DNA of 64,000 bases from the NCBI GenBank assembly GCA_020635085.1, contig JACKAL010000003.1, positions 181,001 through 245,000 on the forward strand. The letters run 5' to 3'. The notes beneath the pieces are model-generated. The model was not told the DNA's origin. It did not search any database and was given only the letters and a program-made list of their open reading frames with translations. Below, piece after piece: positions 17,729 through 26,443 of the stretch. The DNA is from Pseudobdellovibrionaceae bacterium (GTDB taxonomy: Bacteria; Bdellovibrionota; Bdellovibrionia; Bdellovibrionales; JAGQZY01). The first letter of the stretch is position 1. Each line of letters begins with the position of its first letter. The position numbers and the translations under genes are program-made.

Positions 17729-18568
17729 TTGAGCATTACTCAGATACGCACCAAGGTGAACGATACACTCGATGAACTTTTTAAATCTGTTGCGGATTTA
17801 GTTGTTGAGTTTATTTATCAAATTGGCTTGTTCATGACATTCTCTTGGGAGGCGATCGTCGCTTTTTTTAAGCGTCCTTATCGCACCAAAGACCTCATTC
17901 AACATATGGAGTTTGTCGGTAATAAATCTGTTTTTATTATTGTGCTTACGGGTGCATTTACCGGTATGGCGGTGTCTTTTCAGATTTATCTTGGTTTTAA
18001 AATGATCAATGCCACAAATTTGGTGGGTCCCACTGTAGCGATGGGTATTGCCCGCGAGCTGGGTCCGGTGCTCTCGGGACTGATTGTCGCAGCACGTGCT
18101 GGCGGTGCGATGGCTGCCAACTTAGGATCGATGCGAGTGTCTGAGCAGATTGATGCCATCGAGGTGATGGGCGTGGATCCGGTGCGCTATCTTGTCTCTC
18201 CACGTATTGTTGCGGCGGTGATCACGATGCCGTTTCTTACAGGTATTTTTGATTTTGTGGCTTTGGTTGGGTCTTATTTTTTGTGCGTGGAAGTTTTAGG
18301 TTTAGATAAAGCGACATTTTGGGAAAAAACCACTTTGTGGCTAGAACCTTTTCATATTAACGAAGGGCTCATCAAGGCGGCTGTCTTTGGATTTATTTTT
18401 GCCACAGTGTGTACTTATCGTGGTTTTTATACAAAAGGGGGAGCGCGTGATGTGGGTGAGGCCACAAATAAAGGTGTGGTCTTAAGCATGGTGTTAATTA
18501 TCATCGTCGATTTCTTTATGATGAACTTAATCGACTTCTATTACAAAATTACATCTTATGGCAACTAA
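17729..18568 (+). CDS. mlaE: MlaE-type ABC transporter permease
   Basis: Membrane subunit of a phospholipid (Mla/MKL-type) ABC transporter in the inner membrane. The 279-residue protein has five or so hydrophobic segments and the conserved core GIARELGPVLSGLIVAARAG followed by GAMAANLGSMRVSEQIDAIE and VMGVDPVRYLVSPR, which define the MlaE/TrnD permease family. The start is TTG at 17729 with CTGGAG about 9 bases before it. It overlaps the ATPase gene by 11 bases, and that one overlaps the MCE gene by 8, so the three form one translationally coupled unit. No mlaB or mlaC gene is present beside them. Confidence 0.9.
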   Translation: MSITQIRTKVNDTLDELFKSVADLVVEFIYQIGLFMTFSWEAIVAFFKRPYRTKDLIQHMEFVGNKSVFIIVLTGAFTGMAVSFQIYLGFKMINATNLVGPTVAMGIARELGPVLSGLIVAARAGGAMAANLGSMRVSEQIDAIEVMGVDPVRYLVSPRIVAAVITMPFLTGIFDFVALVGSYFLCVEVLGLDKATFWEKTTLWLEPFHINEGLIKAAVFGFIFATVCTYRGFYTKGGARDVGEATNKGVVLSMVLIIIVDFFMMNLIDFYYKITSYGN

Positions 18569-19334
18569 AGCATACGACTCTGCAGTAGAGGTTGAGAATC
18601 TTAAGAAAACTTTTAATGGAAAAGATTATGTTCTTAACGGTTTGAACTTGAATGTTCCAAAAGGAAAAATCACAGTTATTATTGGTTTTAGCGGTACCGG
18701 AAAGAGTGTTTTATTAAAACACATTTTAGGTCTTTTAGAACCATCGGAAGGAACAATAAAAGTCCTCGGTCGGGATCTTGCTAAGTTGTCTCATGATGAA
18801 CGTATTCAGTTAAGAATGAAATTCGGCGTTTTGTTTCAGTATGCTGCCCTTTTTGACGATATGTCTGTTTTGGACAATGTTTTGTTTCCGTTGAAGGAAC
18901 ATAGGCGCGACTTAAGTATGGTGCGAAAAAAAGAAATCGCTTACGAAAAATTAAAACAAGCTGGATTAGAAGAAAAGCACTACGCTAAATTGCCTTCAGA
19001 GATCAGCGGCGGGATGAGAAAGCGTTGTGGTTTAGCGCGAGCCCTAGCACTTGATCCAGACATTTTAGTCTATGATGAACCGACTACTGGCTTAGATCCT
19101 GTTCTCACGGAAATGGTGGATAATCTGATAGTTGAGACCCATAATCATAAAAAGGGGTCATCGACATTGGTGGTCTCCCATGATTTGCATGCAGCGTTTC
19201 GCATCGGAGATTACATCGTGATGTTGGATAGTGGTAAGGTATTATTGGATGGTCCGCCAGAAGTCTTCTTCCAGACGGAGATCCCGCTCGTCAAAAAATT
19301 CGTAAACATGGGAGTTCATAAGTCCCATGAGTAA
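18558..19334 (+). CDS. mlaF: MlaF-type ABC transporter ATPase
   Basis: ATP-hydrolysing subunit that powers lipid movement through the MlaE permease. Walker A is GFSGTGKSVL at about residue 42, the Q-loop is FGVLFQYAALFDDM, the ABC signature is SEISGGMRKRCGLARAL (about 150) and Walker B is ILVYDEPTTGLDP followed by the switch histidine in LVVSHDLHAA. The signature form SGGMRKR is characteristic of the MKL/MlaF subfamily. Length of 258 residues is normal. ATG start, overlapping the end of the permease gene. Confidence 0.92.
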   Translation: MATKAYDSAVEVENLKKTFNGKDYVLNGLNLNVPKGKITVIIGFSGTGKSVLLKHILGLLEPSEGTIKVLGRDLAKLSHDERIQLRMKFGVLFQYAALFDDMSVLDNVLFPLKEHRRDLSMVRKKEIAYEKLKQAGLEEKHYAKLPSEISGGMRKRCGLARALALDPDILVYDEPTTGLDPVLTEMVDNLIVETHNHKKGSSTLVVSHDLHAAFRIGDYIVMLDSGKVLLDGPPEVFFQTEIPLVKKFVNMGVHKSHE

Positions 19335-20655
19335 TTTACTCAAAACTCCAGAATTCAAAGTGGGGATGTTGGTTCTCATTGTTTCCGGTCTCATTGGTGC
19401 GATGTCATATAAAGTGAGCGAAAGTTCAGGTTTTATTGGCGGTAAAAAACTCTGGTTTTCGCTTGATAATGCAGCTGGGCTTATTAAAAACGGTCCTGTT
19501 CATGTCGCGGGTATTCGCGTCGGAGTGATTCAAAAAATTCGTCTCGGTAAAGATGGTAAAGCGCGTGTGGATGTTGTTATTCAGCCTGGTGTGCATTTGA
19601 CAAAATCATCCAAGGTGCAGCTTCGTCCAAACGGGATATTGGGAGATAAACATATTGAGATTGTTCCCGGTAATCCCAGTGACCCTGTTCTTGCCGATGG
19701 AGATGAAATCGGTGGTGTGGACGATACCGCCAGTCTGGATAAATTGATTGGTGATGCGGGCAAGGTGGCGAAATCGTTAGTGGTGGTTGCTGATAACTTG
19801 CGAGATGCAACTGAAGGAGATGATTCTAAACCCGTAGGAAAAATATTAAAAAATGTGGAGCAACTCACTGGTGATCTTGCCGCTCTTGTAAAATCCAAAA
19901 AAGGCGAAGTGTCTGAGATGATCACGACCATGAAGTCAGCGATGGCTAGGATTGATCGCGCCATGGTTAACATCGAAGAAATCACGCAAAAAATTAACGA
20001 AGGCAAAGGGACCATTGGTCGCCTCATTAACGACGAAGAAATGGTGGACTCTCTCGATACAACATTAACGTCCTTTGGAAACTTAGCTGACATTGCCAAT
20101 AAAACAGAAGTCAATATCGAAGCCCATTCAAATGTTCTTACGCGTATAGGTGCAACGCGTACCTATTTAGGGGTACAGATCCGCCCGGGGACAGATCGCT
20201 TTTATGAGATCGGTGCCGTATCTAAACCCATTGGACCCATCGAGCGTACGACAACTACCACCACTGTAGATAGTAATTCCCCAACGACGACACATCAGGT
20301 AACAGAGTTTGATAGTAAATTTCGTTTTACGCTTCTCTTAGGTAAGAATTTTTATAACCTCGCTTTAAAAGCAGGTATCATTGAGGGAGAGGGCGGTGTG
20401 GGAGCTGAGTATCTCATGTGGGGACGGAGAGTAAAGTTAGGTGTGGATGCCTTCGAGTTTTCACACGAAGACGGCCAGCATAGAAACTTTCAATTGCGAC
20501 CATACGTTCGCTACAATGTGGCTAAAGGGATCTATGTACAAACGGGTGGTGAAGATATGCTGAATGCGTCATCACGATCGCTCTTTTTGGGAGCTGGTGT
20601 ACTGCTTAACAGCGAAGATCTTAAGGCACTTCTGTCCCGCGTAAATATTCGTTAA
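19327..20655 (+). CDS. mlaD: MCE (MlaD-type) lipid-binding protein with beta-rich C-terminal domain
   Basis: Substrate-binding subunit of the same transporter. An uncleaved N-terminal membrane anchor (about residues 12-28) is followed by the MCE domain (about 38-120: GPVHVAGIRVGVIQKIRL, SKVQLRPNGILGDKHIEI). A long helical region (about 135-260) would form the coiled coil or tunnel. The last ~150 residues differ from E. coli MlaD: they alternate in the manner of membrane beta strands (FRFTLLLGKNFYNLALKAG, GAEYLMWGRRVKLGVDAFEF, LRPYVRYNVAKGIYVQTGG). The protein is 442 residues, more than twice the length of E. coli MlaD, so the end could reach or insert in the outer membrane; that part is inference. 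Confidence 0.87.
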   Translation: MSNLLKTPEFKVGMLVLIVSGLIGAMSYKVSESSGFIGGKKLWFSLDNAAGLIKNGPVHVAGIRVGVIQKIRLGKDGKARVDVVIQPGVHLTKSSKVQLRPNGILGDKHIEIVPGNPSDPVLADGDEIGGVDDTASLDKLIGDAGKVAKSLVVVADNLRDATEGDDSKPVGKILKNVEQLTGDLAALVKSKKGEVSEMITTMKSAMARIDRAMVNIEEITQKINEGKGTIGRLINDEEMVDSLDTTLTSFGNLADIANKTEVNIEAHSNVLTRIGATRTYLGVQIRPGTDRFYEIGAVSKPIGPIERTTTTTTVDSNSPTTTHQVTEFDSKFRFTLLLGKNFYNLALKAGIIEGEGGVGAEYLMWGRRVKLGVDAFEFSHEDGQHRNFQLRPYVRYNVAKGIYVQTGGEDMLNASSRSLFLGAGVLLNSEDLKALLSRVNIR

Positions 20656-20792
20656 CAAATACCTTTTGTTGCACTGAAACATGGCCACAAGAAAATCTTG
20701 TGAGAGCTTGAGTCTCGTAACAACTTTTTTTAGTATATCTCCCATTCGCCAGAGTCCTTGTATAAAGGTGTTGCGATCTTTGAGGAGTTTTT

Positions 20793-22316
20793 ATGTTTCG
20801 TCGTATTTTAGCAAGTGTTTCCGATAAGTCAGGTCTCGTGGATTTTTTAAAACCATTCGTTGAGCAAGGTGCCAGCGTAGTGTCTTCCGGAGGCACAGCA
20901 CAGTTACTTCATGGTGCCGGCTTAAATGTGACAGAGGTTTCACAGTACACCGGGTTTCCCGAGTGCCTCGGTGGCCGGGTCAAAACACTACATCCTAAAG
21001 TGCATATGGGGTTACTCTGTCGAGCGGACGTGGAAGAAGATGTGGAAACCCTTAATAAATTTGAAGTGCAGCCGTTTGATTTGGTGGTGGTCAATTTATA
21101 CCCATATGCCCAGGCGAGACAGAAAGGACTGAATCAGGAAGAGCTGATTGAGTTTATTGACATTGGCGGACCATCCATGTTGCGTGCGGCGGCCAAAAAT
21201 TTTCAAAGTGTTTGTGTGATTTGTGATCCCGGCGATTACCAATGGATTTTAGAAAAAAATGGGGAACTGAGCTTGGATGATCGTCGTTATCTTGCTGCAA
21301 AAGTTTTTAATCTAACAGCAACATACGATCAATTGATAGCGAAAGATCTTTATGAAAATTTAAATAGCCTAGAGCAATCGAGTGCGCCTTTAATGCTCAA
21401 TGGCCGATTGGTCTCAGCGCTTCGTTATGGGGAAAATCCGCAGCAAAAAGGTTGGTGGTACCAGTTGGACACACGTGGGCTTCATTCCGCAAAAATTTTG
21501 CAAGGGAAGCCACTGTCATTTAATAATCTTCTTGATTTGCAGGCAGCATGCTCCACGGTACGATTATTCAGTGAACCTACGGCCGTTGCAGTTAAGCATA
21601 ATAATCCATGCGGGGTAGCCAGTTCTAGAGATAGCAAAGAGGCTTTTTTGCGTGCTCTTGCAGCAGATCCTGTGAGTGTTTTTGGTGGTATTATAGCCAC
21701 TAATTTTTTGCTTACCGAGGAACACTTGGAAGCTATTCAGGATTTGTTTTTAGAATGTATTATTGTCCCCGAGGCGAGCGAAGAGGCTCTTGCTGTTCTG
21801 GCAAAAAAGAAAAATTTACGTGTTCTTGTGTGGCCGGATTTAGTGACTTACGAACAGCAATTGGAGTTAAAAACTGTAGACGGTGGTCTATTGGCGCAGG
21901 AGCTAGATGAGATGGAGTCGAGTAAAACATGGACCTATACGGATAGAGTGCCAAGCGCCGATGAGTTATCAGAGTTGGAATTTGCCTGGCGTGTGTGTGC
22001 TAGTTTAAAAAGCAATGCTATTAGTGTTTGCCATGAGAAACAGACGCTAGGCTTAGGCATGGGTCAAGTGAATCGTGTGGATGCCGTTCGACAGGCATTA
22101 CAAAGAGCAAAAACATTTCATCCTCAGCAAAATAAATTGATTCTAGCGAGTGATGCTTTTTTCCCTTTTCCTGATTCAATCGATATTGCGGCAGAATATG
22201 GTGTGCAATGGATTATACAGCCTGGCGGCTCTGTTAAAGACGAAGATGTGATAGCTGCGGCCAAGCGCCATAAAATAAATATGGTGTTAACCAGTCGCCG
22301 CCACTTTCGTCACTAG
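20793..22316 (+). CDS. purH: Bifunctional AICAR formyltransferase / IMP cyclohydrolase
   Basis: Catalyses the last two steps of purine synthesis to IMP. The N-terminal cyclohydrolase domain shows ASVSDKSGLVDF, SSGGTAQLL, GGRVKTLHPKVHMGLL and VVVNLYPY; the C-terminal transformylase domain shows LRYGENPQQKGWWY, AVKHNNPCGVAS (with the active-site Lys-His), DPVSVFGGIIA, SLKSNAISV and SDAFFPFPDSIDIA with IQPGGSVKDEDVI. Length of 507 residues is typical. The ATG has GAGGAG upstream. It is a single-gene unit with 137 bases before it, including a CACAAGA/TCTTGTG stem at 20686-20702 that may end the upstream mla unit. Confidence 0.96.
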   Translation: MFRRILASVSDKSGLVDFLKPFVEQGASVVSSGGTAQLLHGAGLNVTEVSQYTGFPECLGGRVKTLHPKVHMGLLCRADVEEDVETLNKFEVQPFDLVVVNLYPYAQARQKGLNQEELIEFIDIGGPSMLRAAAKNFQSVCVICDPGDYQWILEKNGELSLDDRRYLAAKVFNLTATYDQLIAKDLYENLNSLEQSSAPLMLNGRLVSALRYGENPQQKGWWYQLDTRGLHSAKILQGKPLSFNNLLDLQAACSTVRLFSEPTAVAVKHNNPCGVASSRDSKEAFLRALAADPVSVFGGIIATNFLLTEEHLEAIQDLFLECIIVPEASEEALAVLAKKKNLRVLVWPDLVTYEQQLELKTVDGGLLAQELDEMESSKTWTYTDRVPSADELSELEFAWRVCASLKSNAISVCHEKQTLGLGMGQVNRVDAVRQALQRAKTFHPQQNKLILASDAFFPFPDSIDIAAEYGVQWIIQPGGSVKDEDVIAAAKRHKINMVLTSRRHFRH

Positions 22317-22422
22317 AGCAGAACTGATAATATGGCGCGTACTCGCTTGGCTTGGGGTAAGAGCCCATCTAAAAAATACCGTTGCCTCCATTGAGCTAGG
22401 GTTTTAAGATAAACTACAGATC

Positions 22423-24186
22423 ATGGTGGATTTTAACTCGCGACTTGATGATAATGACCCTTGCTGGTTGATTAAGAAGGACACTCATATTTTGGGTCCG
22501 TTCTCTTTCAATGAGGTATTGGTCAAGCTTACGTCTGGTGTGCTTTCTTCTCAAAACGAGGTCATGGCTCCTCTCGATCGTTGGAGAACCTTACAGTCCC
22601 ACCCCTTGTATGCTGCTGCCGTAGAAAAATTACGCCGCCAAAACGATCGAACGACTTCTGAATATACGATGACGAAAACAGAGCGTACAAGTTTTACGCG
22701 CACCCTTGATATCAGTTTTGAAACGATGACCCCAACCCCTATGCGCGATACGCCTCCGCCGCTAAATCAGCCGGAATCTTTTATGCCGGAGGCAAGTGTA
22801 ACATCTGCAAAGCCCTTAGCGACACCTCCGGTGCTGCAAACATCATCAAAAAAAATGAATTTAGCTCCATTACTTCTGGTGGTGGCGTTGGTGATGTTAG
22901 GAGCTATTGCGGCGATCTTTTTTAATAAAAAATCGCCGCAAGCGAAATTGAAATCAGAGAGCAAACAAGAAAATATGGTTTCTTATTTTGACAAAGGATT
23001 TGCTCACAAGCAGCGTGGAGAATGGCAAGATGCCGTAAAAAACTTTCGAAGCGCATATAACTATGCGACTGCTAATAAAATTAAAGATATTGATACTATT
23101 TTTGAACTTGCACCACTATTGATTCAGGTGGAGCAACATACAGAGTATGCGCGAGGACTTTTAGCAAATTATATGATTGGTCGTTATCGTGCCGAGGAAG
23201 TTTGTATCGGGAAAAATGCGATTGGTCTTTCTTATTCTTATGAGGGAAGTAAAAATAAATCTAATTATGATAAAGCGATTAAAAGTTACGATGAGTGTTT
23301 GAATTTAGGTGCAACTGAAGGGGTACAGCCTGAACGCGTACAATTTGCCCAATTAAATAAGGGCTTTGCGCTTATGATGTTGGGACGATTTGATATTGCC
23401 GAGACCGTGCTTGCCAATACAAAAACAATGCAGAGTCAGGCGATGACTCCATATTTATTTATTATCGACAACTATATTCATGAAGGATATGCAAAAAATG
23501 ATCGTAATGCATATCAAAAAGCATATAATTTAGCCTCACAGGTAACGAATCGACGTTTCTATGATGGTATGCAAGAGATTCTTTTATTTTATGCGTATGC
23601 AGCGTTGAAGTTGGGAAAAGATAAAAATACGGTAGGGCAAATCTTAGAGCGAGCTTTATATATTGATCCAGACTTAACTATGGAGCATGGTCATCCGACA
23701 CTGATCGATTGGCGTATTTACGATTGGAAGCAATTTGATTTTATTTGTCACGATTTACGTCAGATAAATAAATCAGATCTCGTAGCGCTGCTTGAGTTTA
23801 CATGTTCTTATAAAATGAACAACGAAATAGGTGCACAGCAAGCTTTAGGTGGGTGGTTTACGCGTTCACAAGATAAAGCTTCTATGCCTCATATTGCACA
23901 AGCTATTTTGTCCTATCGACTGGGAGAGGTCGATAAAGCAAAGGATTCTCTCTTGCTCGCAAAAAAATTTGGCGCTAACGATAAACTGTACTACGAAACT
24001 TTAGCTAAAGTTTGTATACGCAAAAAGGATGATGAGTGTTTAGAGAATAATTGGGAGGCTATTTTCAAAATCTCTCCGCTTTATGGTTATTATGTAAAGG
24101 CTGTACTCGGTGTGGACAAGCCGTCTAGTATTCGTAAAGGACTTCAGGAGTCTCCTCACTTTTTACCACTGGTTCGGCTTCAATGA
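22423..24186 (+). CDS. GYF_2 domain, membrane segment and TPR-like repeats
   Basis: The 587-residue protein begins with a GYF_2-type module (CWLIKKDTHILGPFSFNEVL ... APLDRWRTLQSHPL, about residues 10-60), which in this family acts as an intracellular peptide-binding or lipid-linked sensor module. A threonine/proline-rich linker follows, then one membrane segment (LLLVVALVMLGAIAAIFF, about 147-165). The remaining ~400 residues are helical repeats of TPR type (for example FDKGFAHKQRGEWQDAVKNF, AQLNKGFALMMLGRFDIAET) and would lie outside the inner membrane. The ATG overlaps nothing, but the stop overlaps the next start by 4 bases, so this gene and the small secreted protein after it form a pair. 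The function is unknown; scaffold for an envelope complex is a guess. Confidence 0.7.
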   Translation: MVDFNSRLDDNDPCWLIKKDTHILGPFSFNEVLVKLTSGVLSSQNEVMAPLDRWRTLQSHPLYAAAVEKLRRQNDRTTSEYTMTKTERTSFTRTLDISFETMTPTPMRDTPPPLNQPESFMPEASVTSAKPLATPPVLQTSSKKMNLAPLLLVVALVMLGAIAAIFFNKKSPQAKLKSESKQENMVSYFDKGFAHKQRGEWQDAVKNFRSAYNYATANKIKDIDTIFELAPLLIQVEQHTEYARGLLANYMIGRYRAEEVCIGKNAIGLSYSYEGSKNKSNYDKAIKSYDECLNLGATEGVQPERVQFAQLNKGFALMMLGRFDIAETVLANTKTMQSQAMTPYLFIIDNYIHEGYAKNDRNAYQKAYNLASQVTNRRFYDGMQEILLFYAYAALKLGKDKNTVGQILERALYIDPDLTMEHGHPTLIDWRIYDWKQFDFICHDLRQINKSDLVALLEFTCSYKMNNEIGAQQALGGWFTRSQDKASMPHIAQAILSYRLGEVDKAKDSLLLAKKFGANDKLYYETLAKVCIRKKDDECLENNWEAIFKISPLYGYYVKAVLGVDKPSSIRKGLQESPHFLPLVRLQ

Positions 24187-24737
24187 TTAGCTTTCTTTTT
24201 GGCCTTTTCTTAACAAAAGCGGCAGCCGAAATTCCCAAGCTCATGGTGCCAGATCCTATTTTTAATTCTATCAAAACGTCTTATTCATTTGAAAAAGGTG
24301 AGATACAACCAGAGTTATCTGATATCACCCTGGAGTTGTCGGGTACTGGTGATAAAATCAAAGTACCTGTGGGATATACTCAAGAAGTTATTGATTTAGC
24401 GGAATATGTAGATCGCAAAAATAAAACAGTAGCATGGGCCTTGCAAACTCAGTTTCAGCCCAGTGATAAGACAACTATTTATTTTATCAGCCGCTATAAA
24501 CCAACATTTGGCACCAGTGGCGGAAAGGTTGGCTATCCCTGTGGTAGCGCCTTTAAAATAGCGTCTCGTTCGAATAAATTACTGAATACCTCTAAAATAC
24601 TCTCTGCTCTTAATGGAGAGTATATCAATATGATAGGTGGGGATTATTTGATTATGCATCAGGATGATAAAAAATTAAAAATAGCCTATTTTAAAGTTCG
24701 CGACAGTCGCTGGACGCATCAGCTATGTAATATGTAA
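24183..24737 (+). CDS. Small secreted protein of unknown function
   Basis: The 184-residue product has a short hydrophobic N-terminus (MISFLFGLFLTKAAAE) that looks like a signal peptide, followed by a mostly beta-type sequence with two cysteines (GYPCGSAF and the near-terminal HQLCNM) that could form a disulfide. Its ATG overlaps the stop of the GYF_2/TPR gene in an ATGA arrangement, so the two are translationally coupled and probably act together in the envelope. Its own stop codon (TAA, 24735-24737) is also the first three bases of the palindromic repeat that follows. No family was recognised. Confidence 0.65.
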   Translation: MISFLFGLFLTKAAAEIPKLMVPDPIFNSIKTSYSFEKGEIQPELSDITLELSGTGDKIKVPVGYTQEVIDLAEYVDRKNKTVAWALQTQFQPSDKTTIYFISRYKPTFGTSGGKVGYPCGSAFKIASRSNKLLNTSKILSALNGEYINMIGGDYLIMHQDDKKLKIAYFKVRDSRWTHQLCNM

Positions 24738-24900
24738 GAGCCGGTCCAAGAAGTTGTGTATTATTAAAAATGACTGCAAACTTCTCTTGTTTTGTTAGCT
24801 CCTCCTTGAATTGGCTTGAGGCCAGTCCTGTGTTGTCGTGCCTTTCAAGAGAAATTATCGCTTATTTTTAATAATACACCACTTCTTGGACCGGCACTAA
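24735..24900 (+). repeat. Dispersed 166-bp imperfect palindrome, copy 1
   Basis: Long inverted arms: left GCCGGTCCAAGAAG...TGTATTATTAAAAAT...TTCTCTTG, right the same read in reverse complement, joined by a central part with CTCCTCCTTGAATTGGCTTG. A second copy lies at 33103-33267 in the same orientation. Outer ends are TAAGAGCC on the left and GGCACTAA on the right. Arms pair over about 55 bases with short mismatches. It fills the gap between the small secreted protein gene and the YhaM-like gene; directly after it lies a further small inverted repeat, GGGC-AAAGATCTTT-GGCCC (24907-24925). It could be a MITE-like element or a structured RNA. Confidence 0.85.
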
Positions 24901-24963
24901 GACCCTGGGCAAAGATCTTTGGCCCTGGTAATGGGGTGTAAAGCGTGATAAACAAAGAGCTAC

Positions 24964-25926
24964 ATGGATAAAATATTTATTTCTCAACTACAAGATAAAC
25001 AAACAGTGACCTCAACTTTCTTAGCTAAGAATAAGGTTTTACTAAAAGACAAACGCGGGAAATCCTATGTTAGTTTTCTCTTGAGTGATTCCAGTGGTGA
25101 TGTGGATGCTAAAATTTGGGATAATGCGGATTCTCTGGAGGGTCTATTTCAGTCCGGCGATATCATATTGGTCAAAGGGGCTGTGCAAATGTACCAAAAT
25201 CGTAAGCAATTTGTGGTGCATAAAGTTGAGCGCTTTGATGGCGGCGTGGATTTGCGTGATTATGTAAAAAGCACGAACCAAGATCCAGAAGATATCTATC
25301 GGGATCTCATAGTCATTGTCGAAGAATTTAAAAATGAGCCACTCAAACAACTTATTTTAGACACGCTTAGCGATCCCACTATAAAGCCCTTGTTAATGGT
25401 TGCTCCGGCAGCCAAAACCATTCATCACGCTAAGATCGGTGGTCTTCTTGAGCATATTTTGTCGATTGCTAAGCTGTGTAGGGCGGTGAGCAGTCATTAT
25501 TCGCAGCTTGATGGGGAACTTCTTATTTTTGGTGCGATTTTTCATGATATTGGAAAAATTTGGGAACTTAAAATAGATGACAGTGGTATTGCATACACAG
25601 ATAAGGGGCGTTTACTTGGGCATATGGCAATGGCAGTCGAACTCATCGAGAAAAAATGCCAAAAGATTTTTAATTTTCCGGAAGAACTCAAAGATATTTG
25701 TAAGCACATGGTATTAAGTCATCATGGAAAACAAGAGTACGGCTCTCCTAAGGTGCCGCAAACTCTTGAAGCCTATGTGTTGTGGATGCTAGATGATTTA
25801 GATAGTAAAGTGGATGCCATATCGCAAGCGATGACTTTACCAATGGGCGATGGTAAGTGGTCACAGTACTCCACTCTCTTTGAACGTCACTTTTTGATTC
25901 AGCCTTTGGAAAATCACAATGAGTGA
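24964..25926 (+). CDS. yhaM: YhaM-like 3'-5' exoribonuclease (OB fold plus HD domain)
   Basis: The 320-residue protein matches the YhaM plan: an N-terminal nucleic-acid-binding OB fold (about residues 12-95, including VSFLLSDSSGDVDAKIWDNA and GDIILVKGAVQMYQNRKQFV) and an HD-type metal-dependent phosphohydrolase domain (about 155-300). The HD residues are seen in HHAKIGGLLEHILSIAKL, FGAIFHDIGKIWEL and LSHHGKQEYGSPKVP, which supply the His, the His-Asp pair and the downstream histidines. Proteins of this family trim RNA or single-stranded DNA from the 3' end. An AAAGAG sequence precedes the ATG. The stop overlaps the acetyltransferase start by 8 bases. Confidence 0.85.
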   Translation: MDKIFISQLQDKQTVTSTFLAKNKVLLKDKRGKSYVSFLLSDSSGDVDAKIWDNADSLEGLFQSGDIILVKGAVQMYQNRKQFVVHKVERFDGGVDLRDYVKSTNQDPEDIYRDLIVIVEEFKNEPLKQLILDTLSDPTIKPLLMVAPAAKTIHHAKIGGLLEHILSIAKLCRAVSSHYSQLDGELLIFGAIFHDIGKIWELKIDDSGIAYTDKGRLLGHMAMAVELIEKKCQKIFNFPEELKDICKHMVLSHHGKQEYGSPKVPQTLEAYVLWMLDDLDSKVDAISQAMTLPMGDGKWSQYSTLFERHFLIQPLENHNE

Positions 25927-26413
25927 ACTTATTCGGTTTTATCGAAAAATGGATCCCGCTGCGCGTTCATCGTTTGAGGTTCTTTTTCTCTACCCGGGAG
26001 TGCGAGCATTGTGTTTCCATCGCGTGGCACATTTTTTTTATAAACTTCATTTGTTTTTTATAGCACGCCTTATTTCAGAAATTGGCCGTTGGTTGACTCT
26101 CATAGAAATTCATCCTGGTGCCCATATTGGTAAATGTTTGTTTATTGATCATGGTTGCGGTGTGGTGATAGGCGAAACATCTGTTATTGGAAACTACTGT
26201 GCAATTTATCATGGAGTAACCTTAGGGGGTGTCAGCATTGAATCTACAAAGCGTCACCCCACTCTTGAAGACCATGTTCTCATTGGGGCAGGAGCAAAAA
26301 TTCTCGGAACTATCACCATAGGTACTCACGCAAAGGTGGGAGCCAATTCTGTTGTTACCAAAGATGTCCCCGCCCATACAACAGTGGCGGGCATTCCCGC
26401 CCGCCAATTATAA
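25919..26413 (+). CDS. cysE: Serine O-acetyltransferase (short CysE/EpsC type)
   Basis: Makes O-acetylserine from serine and acetyl-CoA, the first step of cysteine synthesis. The 164-residue product has the left-handed beta-helix hexapeptide repeat of the family: IEIHPGAHIGKCLFIDHGCG, VVIGETSVIGNYCAIYHGVT, LGGVSIESTKRHPTLEDHVL and IGAGAKILGTITIGTHAKVG. The catalytic Asp-His pair is in FIDHGCG, and HGVTLGG is the acetyl-CoA side. The N-terminal helical part is short compared with E. coli CysE, as in EpsC-type enzymes. It overlaps the YhaM-like gene by 8 bases. It is convergent with the lipoprotein gene at 26444. Confidence 0.9.
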   Translation: MSELIRFYRKMDPAARSSFEVLFLYPGVRALCFHRVAHFFYKLHLFFIARLISEIGRWLTLIEIHPGAHIGKCLFIDHGCGVVIGETSVIGNYCAIYHGVTLGGVSIESTKRHPTLEDHVLIGAGAKILGTITIGTHAKVGANSVVTKDVPAHTTVAGIPARQL

Positions 26414-26443
26414 AATTAAAAACTATAAAGAGTGTGTGTAACT

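Noticed and set aside
24735..24900. Reading the palindromic repeat as a plain Rho-independent terminator
   Set aside because: It is far longer than a terminator hairpin, lacks a T run after the stem and exists as a near-identical second copy; a terminator role may be secondary.
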